From Candidatus Solibacter sp. (GTDB lineage Bacteria > Acidobacteriota > Terriglobia > Bryobacterales > Bryobacteraceae), in contig PNKE01000009.1 in NCBI GenBank assembly GCA_013822245.1, positions 1 to 64,000 of the forward strand: a stretch of DNA of 64,000 nt, in the 5' to 3' direction. The notes beneath the pieces were generated by a model. It was not told where the DNA came from, did not search any database, and saw only the letters and a list, made by a program, of their open reading frames with translations. Both the position numbers and the translations under genes were made by a program. Positions 8,476-19,467 of the stretch are shown one piece after another; the first letter of the stretch is position 1, and each line of letters begins with the position of its first letter.

Positions 8476-8868
8476 ATGAAGCAGATCGTCTCCACCGAAT
8501 TCGCGCCCAAGGCCATCGGCCCCTATTCACAGGCCGTCGCCTGGAACGGGGTTGTCTATCTCTCGGGCCAGATCCCGCTGGACCCCGCCACTGGCCAGCT
8601 CGTCGAAGGCGGCATCGCCGAACAAACCGTCCGCGTCCTCGACAACCTCAAGGCCGTTCTCGAAGCCGCCGGCTCTGACCTGGCGCACGTGCTGAAGACG
8701 ACCGTGTTTCTGAAAGACATGGGCGAGTTCGGCGCGATGAACGAAATCTACGGCCGGTACTTCAGCGAGAACCCGCCGGCGCGGGCAACGGTGGAAGCGG
8801 CGCGGCTGCCGCGCGATGTGAGGGTGGAGATCGAGTGCGTGGCGGCGGTGGTGAAGTCTCAGGGATAG
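8476..8868 (+). CDS. ridA: RidA-family 2-iminobutanoate/2-iminopropanoate deaminase
   Basis: A 130-residue RidA/YjgF protein that hydrolyses reactive enamine and imine intermediates released by PLP enzymes. IGPYSQAV near the N-terminus, YLSGQIPLDP, and the conserved arginine in NPPARATVEAARLP (which binds substrate carboxylate in RidA) are all present. It starts 2 nt after the pyrD stop, so the two genes are probably co-transcribed. Length and motifs are ordinary. Confidence 0.94.
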   Translation: MKQIVSTEFAPKAIGPYSQAVAWNGVVYLSGQIPLDPATGQLVEGGIAEQTVRVLDNLKAVLEAAGSDLAHVLKTTVFLKDMGEFGAMNEIYGRYFSENPPARATVEAARLPRDVRVEIECVAAVVKSQG

Positions 8869-8946
8869 CGAGAATTCCCTCTCGGAACGACGGTCAGCGG
8901 GTGTAAACGTTCCTCTGCCCCGGCCAGCGGGGCCCAAGGAGGAAAG

Positions 8947-9627
8947 ATGCCTGTTGCTAAGGGCCTCGCGGCGGAGTTTCTTGGTGCGTTCCGGCCGGTC
9001 CTTGGCGATGCGGCAGCGCCGTGCTGGCCGCCTCGTATCCCGAACCCGGCATTGGATTCGCCGGCGTGTCCCTGGCCTGTGGCTTGACGGCGCTGACGAT
9101 GGCCTATGCCATCGGAGATATTTCGGGCGGCCCACTGAACCAGGCCGTCACATTGGGCCTGGTGGCGGGCAAGCGCTTCCCGGCGGTCGAAATAGTGCAC
9201 TGCTGGGCCGCGCAAGTGGCGGGCGGAGCGGCGCCGTTTGTGATCGCCAGCGGCAAGGCCGGTTTCGACGGCACGGCGGGCTTCGCCTCGAACGGACTCG
9301 CCGGGCGGTTACACGACTGTGGCCGGCATGACGGCGGAGCCTTTGTTGACCTTCTTCTTCCTCATGATCATCCTGGGAGCAACCGGCAAGCGGGCGCCGG
9401 CGGGGTTTGCCCCGGTCGCCGCCGGCCTGGGCTTGACGCTGATCCGCCTCATCGGGATTCCGGTGACCAATGTGCCGGTGAACCCGGCGCGCAGCACGGA
9501 ACCGGCTCTGTTTGCGGGCGGATGGGCGCCGCGGCAGCTATGGCTGTTCCGGGTGGCGCCGCTGATCGGCGGAGCGCTCGCGGGGCTTGGCTATCCGGCC
9601 GTTGCCGGCACGGACAAAGACGCATAG
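8947..9627 (+). pseudogene. Decayed aquaporin gene (aqpZ-like), frameshifted
   Basis: A perfect AAGGAGGAAAG Shine-Dalgarno precedes ATG 8947 and the first 20 codons read as an aquaporin N-terminus (AAEFLGAF). Near 9006 one base is missing and the frame shifts. The next frame reads the family sequence through [22 protein letters not shown] and IASGKAGFD to about 9300. A second shift with a few lost codons follows, after which [22 protein letters not shown] and [14 protein letters not shown] appear, ending at TAG 9627. The first NPA pore motif is changed to NQA, the second is intact. Two frameshifts plus a damaged pore motif make this a pseudogene, still clearly aqpZ-like over its full length. 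Confidence 0.85.
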
Positions 9628-9654
9628 ACCGCGGGCGAAGGATTGCGCGCGGGA

Positions 9655-10479
9655 TCAGGGCTGGGCCGAGGCGGCCTGTTCCCAGCATTGGTCGAAGAGG
9701 GTGCGCATGGCGCCGGCGAAGCCGGCGTGATCGAAGATGACGGCGGTCCATGCCGGGCGGGTGGTGACGGGGTCGAGTAGGGCGACGAGGCCCTGCTCAC
9801 CGTCGAAGACGGCCAGTTTCATCGGCAGTTCGGAGACAAGCCGGACCTCGACGCCGGCCTGGCGGTATTCATCCAACCGCGACAGGTGGGCGGGGTCCAT
9901 GGCGCTGCGTTCGACGAGCAGGCGGCAGCGGACGCCGCGGGTGCAGCACTGTTTGACAAGCTGTTCGTCGAGGGGGTCAACGGCATAGGGCGGGCGGGAG
10001 AATTCGACGTAATCGAGCTCGACGCTGGCAAGCATCGAGCGGTAGTGGACGGCGATCTGCGAGGGTTCGCTGACGATGCGGAGATAGTCGAGATTGCCGC
10101 GCCCGTCCTGTCCGGCGGCATAGGAGACCTTCAGTTCGTGGGCCAGTGACTGGCCGTGGCGGCGCTGCTGTTCGAGTCCGTGTTCGACGGCCTCTTTCTG
10201 GCGTTCGAGATAAGCGGGGATGGCCAGGCCCGGTTCGACGGCGTAGAAGAGCTTGGTCTTCTCCTGGACCACCTGCGCGAAGCCCTTTTCGACGAGGCTG
10301 TCGAGGACCTCGTAGATTTTCTGCCGGGGGACGTTGGCGCGGGCGGCGAGTTCGAGGGCCTTGAACCGGGGATGCCCGACCAGTACCAGATAGGACCGCG
10401 CCTCGTAGGCGTTCAACCCGATCTGCTGCAGCCGCCGCCAGTAGTTCTCGTAGCCTGGATCAGTCAGTTCATAAGCCAT
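9655..10479 (-). CDS. TrmB-family transcriptional regulator
   Basis: A 274-residue regulator. The N-terminal winged helix (about residues 10-85) shows the TrmB pattern: [42 protein letters not shown], split here only by reading. A short coiled coil (about 95-130) and a C-terminal PLD-like sensing domain follow, with a degenerate [18 protein letters not shown]-type strand pair. Many TrmB proteins sense sugars or other small ligands. I chose ATG at 10479; an in-frame GTG 18 nt upstream is possible. It lies next to the decayed aquaporin gene, convergently oriented, and its target cannot be inferred. Confidence 0.85.
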   Translation of the reverse strand: MAYELTDPGYENYWRRLQQIGLNAYEARSYLVLVGHPRFKALELAARANVPRQKIYEVLDSLVEKGFAQVVQEKTKLFYAVEPGLAIPAYLERQKEAVEHGLEQQRRHGQSLAHELKVSYAAGQDGRGNLDYLRIVSEPSQIAVHYRSMLASVELDYVEFSRPPYAVDPLDEQLVKQCCTRGVRCRLLVERSAMDPAHLSRLDEYRQAGVEVRLVSELPMKLAVFDGEQGLVALLDPVTTRPAWTAVIFDHAGFAGAMRTLFDQCWEQAASAQP

Positions 10480-10568
10480 GGCAACTCGCGTGAGCACACA
10501 CTTATATCACACGGCAGGGCCGGATTCGCGGCATGGAAACGGAGCGGCGATGCGGACCTCCTGACGCG

Positions 10569-11492
10569 CTACCTGCAATCGGTGTGAGATGCGCCGTGAA
10601 TGCCGTCGTGATCGTCGGAGGGTTCGAGGTGGGTGAGGACTTCGAGGCGTCCCTGGAAAGAGGCTTCGAGGCGGTGTTCGATGCGGGTGGCGACCTGGTG
10701 GGCGGTGTGGACCGTGACGCCGGAGGGGAACAGGAGATGGACCTCGGCGAGCAGGCGGCCGCCGGTTTCGCGGAATTTGAGGCGATGCCAGGAGACGCAT
10801 TCGCCGGCGGCGGCGGCATCGAGTTCGGCGCGGAGGCGGGTTTCGGTTTGGGGGTCGGCGTAATCGAGCAGGCCGCGGGCGGAGCGCAGGATCAGGTCGA
10901 AGCCGGAGTGGAGGATGTTGGCGGCCATGATGATGGCGCAGATAGGGTCGAATGGGAGCCAGCCGGTGAAGCGTACCAGGAGGAGGCCGGTGACGACGCC
11001 GGCGCTGGTCCAGCAGTCGGTGAGGACGTGTTTGCCGTTGGCGACGAGGATGAGAGTGCCGGTGCGGCGGCCGGTACGGATGAGATAGAGGCCGAGAGCG
11101 CCGTTGAGAGCGCCGGCGGCGGTGACCAGGGCGGTGCCGGGGCCGAGTTGTTCGATCTGGAGGCCGGTGAGCCATTTGTGGATGGCGGCGGCGATGATGG
11201 CGATGGCGGCGAAGATGATCATCGCGCCCTCGAAGCCGGCGGAGAAGAAGGAGATGCGTTCGTAGCCGTAATGGAAGCGGCGGCTGGCAGGGCGGGCGCT
11301 GAGCCAGAGGCTGAAGGCGGCGAAGGCGACGGCGACGACGTGGACGACGGATTCCAGGGCGTCGGAGAGGATTGCGGCGGAGCCGGTGATCCACCAGGCG
11401 AAGACCTTGCCGGCGAGCATGAGCAAGCCAACGGCGAGCGAGAGGCGCATGGCGAAGGAAGGGACCTGGCCGTGGGGGTGGTCGTGGCTCAC
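10569..11492 (-). CDS. Cation diffusion facilitator (CDF) metal transporter
   Basis: Membrane metal-efflux protein of 307 residues with about six membrane segments. Family marks include AILSDALESVVH in the second helix region, YGYERISFF after the third, and HVLTDCWTSAG in the fifth. A C-terminal cytoplasmic ferredoxin-like domain (about 215-300) follows. Members usually export Zn, Co, Fe or Mn in exchange for protons; I cannot choose the metal. A short His-containing N-terminus (SHDHPHGQ) is consistent with metal handling. The GTG start at 11492 overlaps the upstream peptidase stop (GTGA). A TACAAT -10 box (11499-11504 on this strand) ends 6 nt before the GTG, suggesting an extra leaderless promoter. 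The longer ORF to 11642 runs over the peptidase gene. Confidence 0.88.
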   Translation of the reverse strand: MSHDHPHGQVPSFAMRLSLAVGLLMLAGKVFAWWITGSAAILSDALESVVHVVAVAFAAFSLWLSARPASRRFHYGYERISFFSAGFEGAMIIFAAIAIIAAAIHKWLTGLQIEQLGPGTALVTAAGALNGALGLYLIRTGRRTGTLILVANGKHVLTDCWTSAGVVTGLLLVRFTGWLPFDPICAIIMAANILHSGFDLILRSARGLLDYADPQTETRLRAELDAAAAGECVSWHRLKFRETGGRLLAEVHLLFPSGVTVHTAHQVATRIEHRLEASFQGRLEVLTHLEPSDDHDGIHGASHTDCR

Positions 11493-11956
11493 AAGAGGAT
11501 TGTATCCGGAGCGGGCAGCGGGGCGATGGTGACGGGAATTTCGGCGGCGTGAGTGAGGTCTGAACCGGCGAGGAAGGCTTTGGCGGTTGGGGGCTGGCCG
11601 TTGGGGACAGAGACGACGAGGTTGGGGTAGCCGGGCCAGCATTGACGGAGGTCGCGGGGGGAGAAGTAGGCGCGGGCGTTGGGGTGGGAGTGGTAGAAGC
11701 CGATCAGGTCGAGGCCGGAGTCGCGGGCGAGGCGGCGGATGACGAGGATGTCATCGGGATCGATGAGGAACGAGTTGTGGCGCGATTGTGGGGCGCGGTT
11801 GGGGCAGGGGTGGGCGGAGTGGACGGTGAAGGAGGCGGGGGCGGAGAGGCCGACGAGGACACCGCAGCATTCCTCGGGGAAGGCAGAGGAGGCGTGGCCG
11901 GCGATCGTCGTCCAGGCGGTGGAGGAGAGCGTGACCGTCTGGCGGGGGGAGTCCAT
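11489..11956 (-). CDS. JAMM/MPN metallopeptidase, M67 family
   Basis: A 155-residue stand-alone JAMM domain. The zinc site is complete: Glu in PEECCGVLVG (residues 28-29), and H89-S-H91-P followed by S99 and D102 in the FSPRDL segment. Bacterial M67 proteins of this size process sulfur-carrier or ubiquitin-like proteins (for example in cysteine or molybdopterin pathways) or act on unknown isopeptides. No ThiS/MoaD-like partner is adjacent. The stop overlaps the CDF transporter GTG by 4 nt, so the two are coupled. Confidence 0.88.
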   Translation of the reverse strand: MDSPRQTVTLSSTAWTTIAGHASSAFPEECCGVLVGLSAPASFTVHSAHPCPNRAPQSRHNSFLIDPDDILVIRRLARDSGLDLIGFYHSHPNARAYFSPRDLRQCWPGYPNLVVSVPNGQPPTAKAFLAGSDLTHAAEIPVTIAPLPAPDTILL

Positions 11957-12010
11957 CGGATGATTTCATGATGAACGATTTGCGGGGCGGGCGGTGTAGA
12001 ATCCGGTTGA

Positions 12011-12682
12011 GTGGCCAACGACGAATTGAGGGAGCGGATTGAGGCGGTGGAGGAGCGCATCGGGCGGGCTTGCGCCAGGGCGGGGCGGGCGCGCGGGGAG
12101 GTGATGCTGCTGGCGGTGACCAAGGTGTTTCCGGCACAGGCGATCCTGGAGGGCTACGAACTGGGGCTGCGGGAGTTTGGCGAGAACTACGTGCAGGAGT
12201 TTGAGGGCAAGGCTGCGCAGGTGGCGGGATTGGAGGGGGCGCGGTTTCACTTGATCGGGCACTTGCAGTCGAACAAGTCGGCGAAGGCGGGCGAGTTGTT
12301 CGGGGTGATCCAGACGGTGGATTCGGTGAAGCTGGCGCGGAGGCTGGAGGGGATGGGGCGGCGGATCGAGGTCTACATCGAGGTGAAGCTGTCGGAGGAG
12401 GACTCAAAGCACGGCGTGATGCCGGAGGAGTTGGCGGAACTGGCGGCGGCGATCCGGGGGATGGGGAACCTGGAATTGAAGGGGCTGATGACGATGCCCC
12501 CGTGGTCGGACGATGCGGAAAGCGCGCGGCCGTATTTCAGGCGGTTGAGGGAACTGGCGGGGGAATTCGGGCTTGAGGGGCTGTCGATGGGGATGTCGCA
12601 CGACCTGGAGACGGCGATCGAAGAGGGGTCGACGGTGGTGCGTGTGGGAACGGCATTGTTCGGTTCGCGGAAGAAAACCTGA
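12011..12682 (+). CDS. YggS/PLPBP-family pyridoxal phosphate-binding protein
   Basis: A 223-residue alanine-racemase-like barrel that binds PLP and controls vitamin B6 and amino-acid homeostasis. The PLP lysine is in LLAVTKVFP near residue 38. GENYVQEF, HLIGHLQSNK, KGLMTMPP and SMGMSHDLETAIEEGSTVVRVG-type motifs are in order, and the length is typical. Start is GTG 12011, preceded by TAGAAT (11997-12002) with an 8-nt gap and no Shine-Dalgarno, which points to a leaderless message. It is divergent from the JAMM/CDF pair. Confidence 0.93.
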   Translation: MANDELRERIEAVEERIGRACARAGRARGEVMLLAVTKVFPAQAILEGYELGLREFGENYVQEFEGKAAQVAGLEGARFHLIGHLQSNKSAKAGELFGVIQTVDSVKLARRLEGMGRRIEVYIEVKLSEEDSKHGVMPEELAELAAAIRGMGNLELKGLMTMPPWSDDAESARPYFRRLRELAGEFGLEGLSMGMSHDLETAIEEGSTVVRVGTALFGSRKKT

Positions 12683-14191
<1,509 letters not shown>

Positions 14192-14219
14192 AGGGGGGCT
14201 GAAGAAATTGAGTTTGAAT

Positions 14220-14252
14220 CCGCCGGGGCTATGAAGCCGCCGGCGGTTTTTT
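14220..14252 (+). terminator. Rho-independent terminator of guaB
   Basis: CCGCCGG (14220-14226) pairs with CCGGCGG (14240-14246) around a 13-nt loop, and six T residues follow at once (14247-14252). It lies 29 nt after the guaB stop. Confidence 0.88.
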
Positions 14253-14389
14253 ATTGGATGGTGGCGGCGGCGGGCGCGAGGGCGGAAGTTTTGCAACGCC
14301 TGGCGCTCATGTGGCGTCCCAAAGGTGTCGATATAGACGAGTGAGAGGCCGGGGTGGCGGCGTCCACGATTTGGGTAGGGGAGGAAGCA

Positions 14390-14650
14390 ATGAGCGCGCC
14401 GAATGTGGAAGCGGTGGGGAACAAGATCATTCTGGACTTCGAGACGCTGGAGGAGGCGCTGCGGCTGCTGGCGCCGTGGCCGAACGCGATGAAGCGGGCC
14501 GAGGTGGCGTCGAAGCTGAGCGAATCGCTGGCGGCGATCGGGCTCGCCGTTGAGTTGCGGGTGAAGGGGCGGAGCGTGGCCGAGTTTGTCGAAGGCGGGA
14601 TGCGCGGTTCGCTGCTGAGCCTGGTGATGGGGACGAGGCGGGCGAATTAG
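14390..14650 (+). CDS. Small hypothetical protein
   Basis: An 86-residue protein starting at ATG 14390, preceded by a strong GGGGAGG Shine-Dalgarno; an upstream in-frame ATG at 14354 lacks one. The N-terminal half looks alpha-helical. The C-terminal half (AVELRVKGRSVAEF, then a glycine-rich GGMRGSLLSLVMG) resembles short bacterial proteins with a beta hairpin followed by an amphipathic helix. I do not recognise a named family. It is convergent with the FMN reductase gene, with a 4-nt overlap at the stops. Confidence 0.6.
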   Translation: MSAPNVEAVGNKIILDFETLEEALRLLAPWPNAMKRAEVASKLSESLAAIGLAVELRVKGRSVAEFVEGGMRGSLLSLVMGTRRAN

Positions 14651-15258
14651 TCTTTCAGCGCGGCGATGAGGCCTTCGCGGGCGAGGCGTTCGAGGGTGAG
14701 GCGAGGGCAGACGTGGCGGTGGAGGTAGTCGAGGACGGATGAGGCGAGACGGCGGATGAGCTTTTCGACTGAGGGGTCGAGGCAGGCGCCGGATTCATCG
14801 AAAACCTTTTGGACGTTGGCGACCGAGACGGGCGAGGGCAGGGGGAGTCCGCCGACGTGGGAGACGATTCCGCGCAAGGCTTCCAGCGATTTGATGGCTC
14901 CGATGGCGCCGGCGGCGACGCCGAGCAGGGCGACGGGTTTGGCTGCCATGGGCGAGGGAAAGCCCATGTTTTCAATACAGAGCTTGATGATGGAGGAGAA
15001 CGACCCGTGGTATTCGGGGGTGACGAGGACGACGGCGTGGGCCTGGGCGATGCGGCGCTGGAGTTCGAGGGGGCCGGGGGCGGTGAGGTCGATGCCGGGC
15101 GGGGGGAGTTCAAGGGTGGCGGGGTGGATGAGGTCGGGCAAAGCGCCGAGGCGGGTGAATTCGTCGGCGAGGAGAGCGGCGGCCTTTGAGGAGTAGTTGC
15201 CGGGGCGGACGCTGCCGATGAGGATGGCGATGGGGATGGCTGGGGGCGGGGTGTCCAT
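14647..15258 (-). CDS. NADPH-dependent FMN reductase family protein
   Basis: A flavodoxin-fold protein of 203 residues. GSVRPGNYSSKAA near the N-terminus binds the FMN phosphate and PEYHGSFSSIIKLCIENM is the second flavin loop. Relatives reduce FMN, quinones, azo dyes or chromate with NAD(P)H. The C-terminal 30 residues, with the HRHVCPRLTLERLAREGL stretch, go slightly beyond the core fold. Specific substrate unknown. Confidence 0.88.
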   Translation of the reverse strand: MDTPPPAIPIAILIGSVRPGNYSSKAAALLADEFTRLGALPDLIHPATLELPPPGIDLTAPGPLELQRRIAQAHAVVLVTPEYHGSFSSIIKLCIENMGFPSPMAAKPVALLGVAAGAIGAIKSLEALRGIVSHVGGLPLPSPVSVANVQKVFDESGACLDPSVEKLIRRLASSVLDYLHRHVCPRLTLERLAREGLIAALKD

Positions 15259-15379
15259 GCTTGGTGGATGACGCCGAATGGCCGATAGACTCGCTCAAAG
15301 ACGAGTGGAGAAGGCTATCCCACGATCTCGAAGACGAGGTTGATGACGGATTAAGACCATCCGTTTCACTCCAAGCGCT

Positions 15380-16009
15380 CTAGTTTTCAATGGCTGGGCC
15401 GGCCGTGGGAGAGAGAGTGGGGACCGCATCGTGTTCTGACTTGTGGAGAACCTGCACGATCAATGGACGCCGTCCACCCAGAAAAGCGCCCCCGACCGCG
15501 CCAAAAACGATTGGCAGCATGAGTACCCACTTATCATCTCCATTCACGGATTCGCCAAGCCACTCAGCGGCGACGGCGAAAACACTGAGTCCCGCACCGG
15601 CCAGACCTAACAGCACGCCGAATGCTATCCGCCGGCCAACCGAACCTCTGTGGATCGTGATCGTGTCGAAATGCCTGGCAGATAACCGATTGAGCCCCAA
15701 CGGGACCAGCGTGGCATCCGAGGTTTCAATGACGTTGATCTGCATTTCCTGGCCCGTGATCTTCGCGCCTTTGCCGCGGATTCGGACACCGTTGGTCAGT
15801 TCAGCCCCGAACTTGTGTCCCTCGATCAGCGCAGGCAAGCCGGACCATGGAACCTGCCGGGGATGCTTGTCCGCCGCCACCGCGGCCTGGTTCGCGCACA
15901 GAACCAGGATCAGGATGAGCGCCACGATGCGTGGGATTCGGTTCGCGTTAGCGCACGGGTTGTGCGTCCACATGTGCCAACTGCATGAGTGAGTCGATTT
16001 CAGATGCAT
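15380..16009 (-). CDS. Hypothetical exported or membrane protein
   Basis: Unrecognised 209-residue protein. A signal peptide or anchor lies at about residues 24-45 (hydrophobic, ending ANQAAVAADK). An all-beta segment (about 50-125) with repeated G-I/V-R-I-R-G-like strands is followed by two glycine-rich membrane helices at about 127-148 and 161-178. A GAGAGRR-like turn follows and then a polar tail. A GAGAGGAA-like Shine-Dalgarno (GAGAGGAA, 9 nt upstream) supports the start at 16009. Architecture is common among acidobacterial proteins of unknown role; no enzyme motif is visible. Confidence 0.55.
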   Translation of the reverse strand: MHLKSTHSCSWHMWTHNPCANANRIPRIVALILILVLCANQAAVAADKHPRQVPWSGLPALIEGHKFGAELTNGVRIRGKGAKITGQEMQINVIETSDATLVPLGLNRLSARHFDTITIHRGSVGRRIAFGVLLGLAGAGLSVFAVAAEWLGESVNGDDKWVLMLPIVFGAVGGAFLGGRRPLIVQVLHKSEHDAVPTLSPTAGPAIEN

Positions 16010-16335
16010 TGATCAATTCCTCTCCATTCTCAATGAGGGCGTTGTACCCGTGGTTCGGATGACCTGTGCCATCTCGAAGACGCGCCGGATTTTCTCCGCA
16101 GTTCTTAATGTTTGATATTAGTCCAACAGGCAGGTCTGTCGAGGGTAGGTCTGTGCGCCGGTCCTGGGGGCGTGGCATGTCTTGAATGAAGGCAATGTCG
16201 CGGCAGCAGGAGAGGCGAACTGAGCCTGCCTAGCCTCCGATGCTGGAAGCGGGCCGGTGTGCGAACAACGCGTTTCCGCGCGACTTCGAGCCGCTTGTTG
16301 GACTATACTGGACGGCAATCTGGGTATTCACGCAT
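16010..16335 (+). other. Intergenic region with possible promoter for the PSD1 operon
   Basis: There is no convincing gene in this 326-bp stretch; a 76-codon minus-strand ORF (15948-16178) overlaps the upstream gene and has no recognisable family. TATACT at 16304-16309 is a plausible -10 for the downstream PSD1 gene, giving a leader of about 20 nt. Confidence 0.4.
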
Positions 16336-19300
16336 ATGCGCCATGTTGCCGGTGTTCTCACTCTCATTGTCTGTTCGTTTGGATTGGTGACGGGACAGAC
16401 GAAGGTCAGTTTCCAGCGTGAGGTGAAGCCGATCCTGTCGGACGGGTGCTTCCTGTGCCATGGGCCGGACAAGTCGACGCGGATGGTGAATCTGCGGCTG
16501 GATGTTCCGGAGGGGGCGTTTGAGAAGCGGCGCACGGGGCAGGTGGTGACGCCCGGCGACGCGAAAAAAAGCCTTCTTTATCAACGGATTACGGCGACGG
16601 GTGCGCGGCAGATGCCGCCCAAGTATTCTCACAAGACGCTGACGGCGGCGCAGATTGAGACGCTGAGGCGGTGGATTGATGAAGGGGCGAAGTGGGAGGA
16701 GCATTGGGCTTACAAGGCTCCGGTGAAGGCGGCTGAGCCGAAGGTGCAGGATGGCGGGTGGGCGCGGAATGCGATCGACAGGTTTGTGCTGGCGAGGCTG
16801 GAGGAGAAGGGTCTGAAGCCGGCGAAAGAGGCGGGGCGGAGGACGCTGATCCGGCGGTTGAGCCTGGATCTGACGGGGTTGCCGCCGACGGTGGAAGAGA
16901 TCGACGCGTTCGTCAACGACAGGTCGGCGGATGCGTATGAGCGGCTGGTGGACCGGTTGATGGCGAGCGAGAGGTGGGGCGAGCACAGGGGGCGGTACTG
17001 GCTGGACGCGGCGCGCTACGGGGACACGCACGGCATACATATCGACAACTACAGGGACATCTGGCCTTACAGGGATTGGGTGATCGCGGCGTTCAACAGG
17101 AACATGCCGTTTGACAAGTTCACGATCGAACAACTGGCCGGGGACCTGTTGCCGGAGCCGACGCTGGAGCAGCGGATCGCGACGGGATTCCAGAGATGCA
17201 ATCCGACGACGAACGAGGCGGGGGTGATTATCGATGAAGTCGAGGCCATGTACGCCAAGGACCGGGCGGATACGGTGGGGGCGGTGTGGCTGGGGATGAC
17301 GGTGGGGTGCGCGACGTGTCACGACCATAAGTTCGATCCGATCAAACAGACGGATTTCTACGCGCTGACGGCGTTTTTCCGCAACACGACGCAGCATGCG
17401 ATGGACGGCAATATTTCGGATACGCCGCCGGTGGTGGTGGTTCCGTCGAAGGCGGACATGCCGAGGTGGGATGCGATGGCGGCGCGGGATAAGGAGTTGA
17501 TCCGGGAGATGGCGGCGGCGCGGGCCGCGGCAGGGCAGACGATGGGCGCGTGGCTGGCAGGAGAGAGGGCGTTGGACCGGGGCGGGGAGATGCTGGCGTT
17601 GGATCCGAACGGGGCGATCCGGGTGAGGCGTGCGGGGGCGGTGGAGGGGGTTGGTTTTGCGGAGGGGTTGGGATTGGGCGGGTCGCCGTGGGCTGGGAGG
17701 ACGGCGCTGCATTTCGACAAGAAGGGCGTGCTGGAGCTTGTGGGAGTGAAGGAGATCGGCGTCAGCAGGGCGTTTAGCGTGGGGGCGTGGTTCTACTTGC
17801 CGAAGGGGGAGGAAGGGTTCACGATCGCGACGATGCAGGATGTGAAGGACAAGAGCAGGGGGTGGTCGTTCCAGGTATCGGGGCGGGTGCCGGGGGTGAG
17901 GTTCACAGGCAACGACGGCAAGAGCATGGATGTGAGGGCGGGGCACCTGGATCAGTTGACGCCGGGGACGTGGAACCATGCGGCGTTCAGCTATGACGGG
18001 ACGGGCGAGGCGCTGGGCGTGAGGGTGTTTATCAACGGCGTGGAAACGGGGACGCAAAGGCGGGCGCAGGCGAAGGTGGAGGGCGATTTTGCGAATGGGG
18101 GTCCGCTGAAGCTGGGCAATCCGGGCAAGGCGTTTGATCCGGGCGGGGCGATTGCGGATTTGAGGATTGTGGAAGGCGCGGTGAGCGCGGAGCAGGCGCG
18201 GCTGATGATGGCGATGCCGGTGCTGGAAGCGGCGCAGGGGAAGGCGGCGGGCGAACTGACGGCGGAGGAGCGCGAGGGTTTCACGCTGTACTGGCTGCTG
18301 AAGCGGGATGAGGGGTACGGGCGGATGGGGGCTGAACTGGCGGCGATGGAGACCGAGCGAAGGGCGATTCGCAGGCGCGGGACGGTGTCGCTGGTGATGG
18401 AGGAGCGGAAGGACCGGGAGGCGTTTGCGCACCTGCTGCACCGGGGCATGTACGATGCGCCGCGGGAGAAGCTGGAGGCGAATACGCCGTCGGCGCTGCC
18501 GCCGATGGGGGCGTCGATGCCGAGGAACCGGATGGGGCTGGCGCAGTGGCTGGTGGAGGCGGGCAATCCGTTGACGGCGCGGGTGACGGTAAATCGTTTC
18601 TGGCAGGAAGTGTTCGGGACGGGATTTGTGAAGACGGCGGATGATTTCGGGGCGCAGGGCGAACCGGTGGTGAATCAGGAGTTGCTGGACTGGCTGGCGG
18701 TGGAGTTGAGAGAGTCGGGGTGGGATGTGAAGCGGCTGTTCAGGCTGATGGTGACGTCGGCGGCGTACAGGCAGGAGGCGCGGGCGACGGAGGAGAAGCT
18801 GGAGAAAGATCCGGATAACAGGCTGTTGTCGCGGGGTCCGAGATTCAGGCTGGATGGGGAGATGCTGCGGGACCAGGCGCTGGCGGCGAGCGGGTTGATG
18901 CGAGGGGGGATTGGGGGTCCGAGCGTGAAGCCTTACCAGCCGGAGGGGGTGTGGGAGGCGGTGGCGATGAAGGAGAGCGATACGCGGAGCTACAAGCAGG
19001 ATGCGGGCGACGGGCTGTACCGACGGAGCATGTACACGCTGTGGAAACGGAGCGCGCCGCCGGCGTCGATGGAGATATTCAACGCGCCGAGCCGGGAGAC
19101 GTGCACGGTGAGGCGGGAGCGGACCAATACGCCGTTGCAGGCACTGGTGACGATGAACGATCCGCAGTTTGTGGAAGCGGCGCGGGTGCTGGCGGACAGG
19201 GCGATGAAGGCTGGCGGAGATGTGGACGCAAGGGCGGCGTTCATGGCGGCGAGGCTGTTGGGAAGAGATCTGGAAGAGCGGGAGAAGGCGGTGGTGCGGG

Positions 19301-19467
19301 AGGCGTATAAAACGTTCCTCAGGCATTATGATTCGGCGCCGGCGGATGCGGCGAAGCTGATCGCGGTGGGCGAGACGAAGGCTGAAACGGGCGCGGCGGC
19401 GGAACTGGCGGCGTTGACGATGGTAGCCAACCAGTTGATGAACCTGGACGAGGTGCTGGTGAAATGA
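16336..19467 (+). CDS. PSD1/DUF1549-DUF1553 protein with cytochrome c and LamG-like domains
   Basis: A 1,043-residue exported protein of the family abundant in Planctomycetes, Verrucomicrobia and Solibacteres. After a signal peptide (residues 1-20) comes a PSCyt1-type heme segment with C38-FL-C41-H42. DUF1549 follows (about 110-330), with a second CATCH motif near its end. A concanavalin/LamG-like domain lies around 440-600, and PSD1/DUF1553 (about 740-1000) is recognisable by [20 protein letters not shown] and [17 protein letters not shown]. Start chosen at ATG 16336 because it begins the signal peptide. The partner DUF1501 gene overlaps by ATGA. Such pairs are thought to act on extracellular polymers, but no activity is proven. 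Confidence 0.92.
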   Translation: MRHVAGVLTLIVCSFGLVTGQTKVSFQREVKPILSDGCFLCHGPDKSTRMVNLRLDVPEGAFEKRRTGQVVTPGDAKKSLLYQRITATGARQMPPKYSHKTLTAAQIETLRRWIDEGAKWEEHWAYKAPVKAAEPKVQDGGWARNAIDRFVLARLEEKGLKPAKEAGRRTLIRRLSLDLTGLPPTVEEIDAFVNDRSADAYERLVDRLMASERWGEHRGRYWLDAARYGDTHGIHIDNYRDIWPYRDWVIAAFNRNMPFDKFTIEQLAGDLLPEPTLEQRIATGFQRCNPTTNEAGVIIDEVEAMYAKDRADTVGAVWLGMTVGCATCHDHKFDPIKQTDFYALTAFFRNTTQHAMDGNISDTPPVVVVPSKADMPRWDAMAARDKELIREMAAARAAAGQTMGAWLAGERALDRGGEMLALDPNGAIRVRRAGAVEGVGFAEGLGLGGSPWAGRTALHFDKKGVLELVGVKEIGVSRAFSVGAWFYLPKGEEGFTIATMQDVKDKSRGWSFQVSGRVPGVRFTGNDGKSMDVRAGHLDQLTPGTWNHAAFSYDGTGEALGVRVFINGVETGTQRRAQAKVEGDFANGGPLKLGNPGKAFDPGGAIADLRIVEGAVSAEQARLMMAMPVLEAAQGKAAGELTAEEREGFTLYWLLKRDEGYGRMGAELAAMETERRAIRRRGTVSLVMEERKDREAFAHLLHRGMYDAPREKLEANTPSALPPMGASMPRNRMGLAQWLVEAGNPLTARVTVNRFWQEVFGTGFVKTADDFGAQGEPVVNQELLDWLAVELRESGWDVKRLFRLMVTSAAYRQEARATEEKLEKDPDNRLLSRGPRFRLDGEMLRDQALAASGLMRGGIGGPSVKPYQPEGVWEAVAMKESDTRSYKQDAGDGLYRRSMYTLWKRSAPPASMEIFNAPSRETCTVRRERTNTPLQALVTMNDPQFVEAARVLADRAMKAGGDVDARAAFMAARLLGRDLEEREKAVVREAYKTFLRHYDSAPADAAKLIAVGETKAETGAAAELAALTMVANQLMNLDEVLVK

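Noticed and set aside
10533-11552. Very acidic 339-codon plus-strand ORF
   Set aside because: It is the complement of the CDF transporter gene; the acidic Gly/Glu-rich content comes from the reverse reading.
15948-16178. 76-codon minus-strand ORF
   Set aside because: It overlaps the signal-peptide region of the adjacent gene, has no clear ribosome site and no recognisable family.
16303-19326. 1,007-codon minus-strand ORF
   Set aside because: It is antisense to the PSD1 gene, full of Arg/His/Pro from reversed GC-rich codons, and has no family features.
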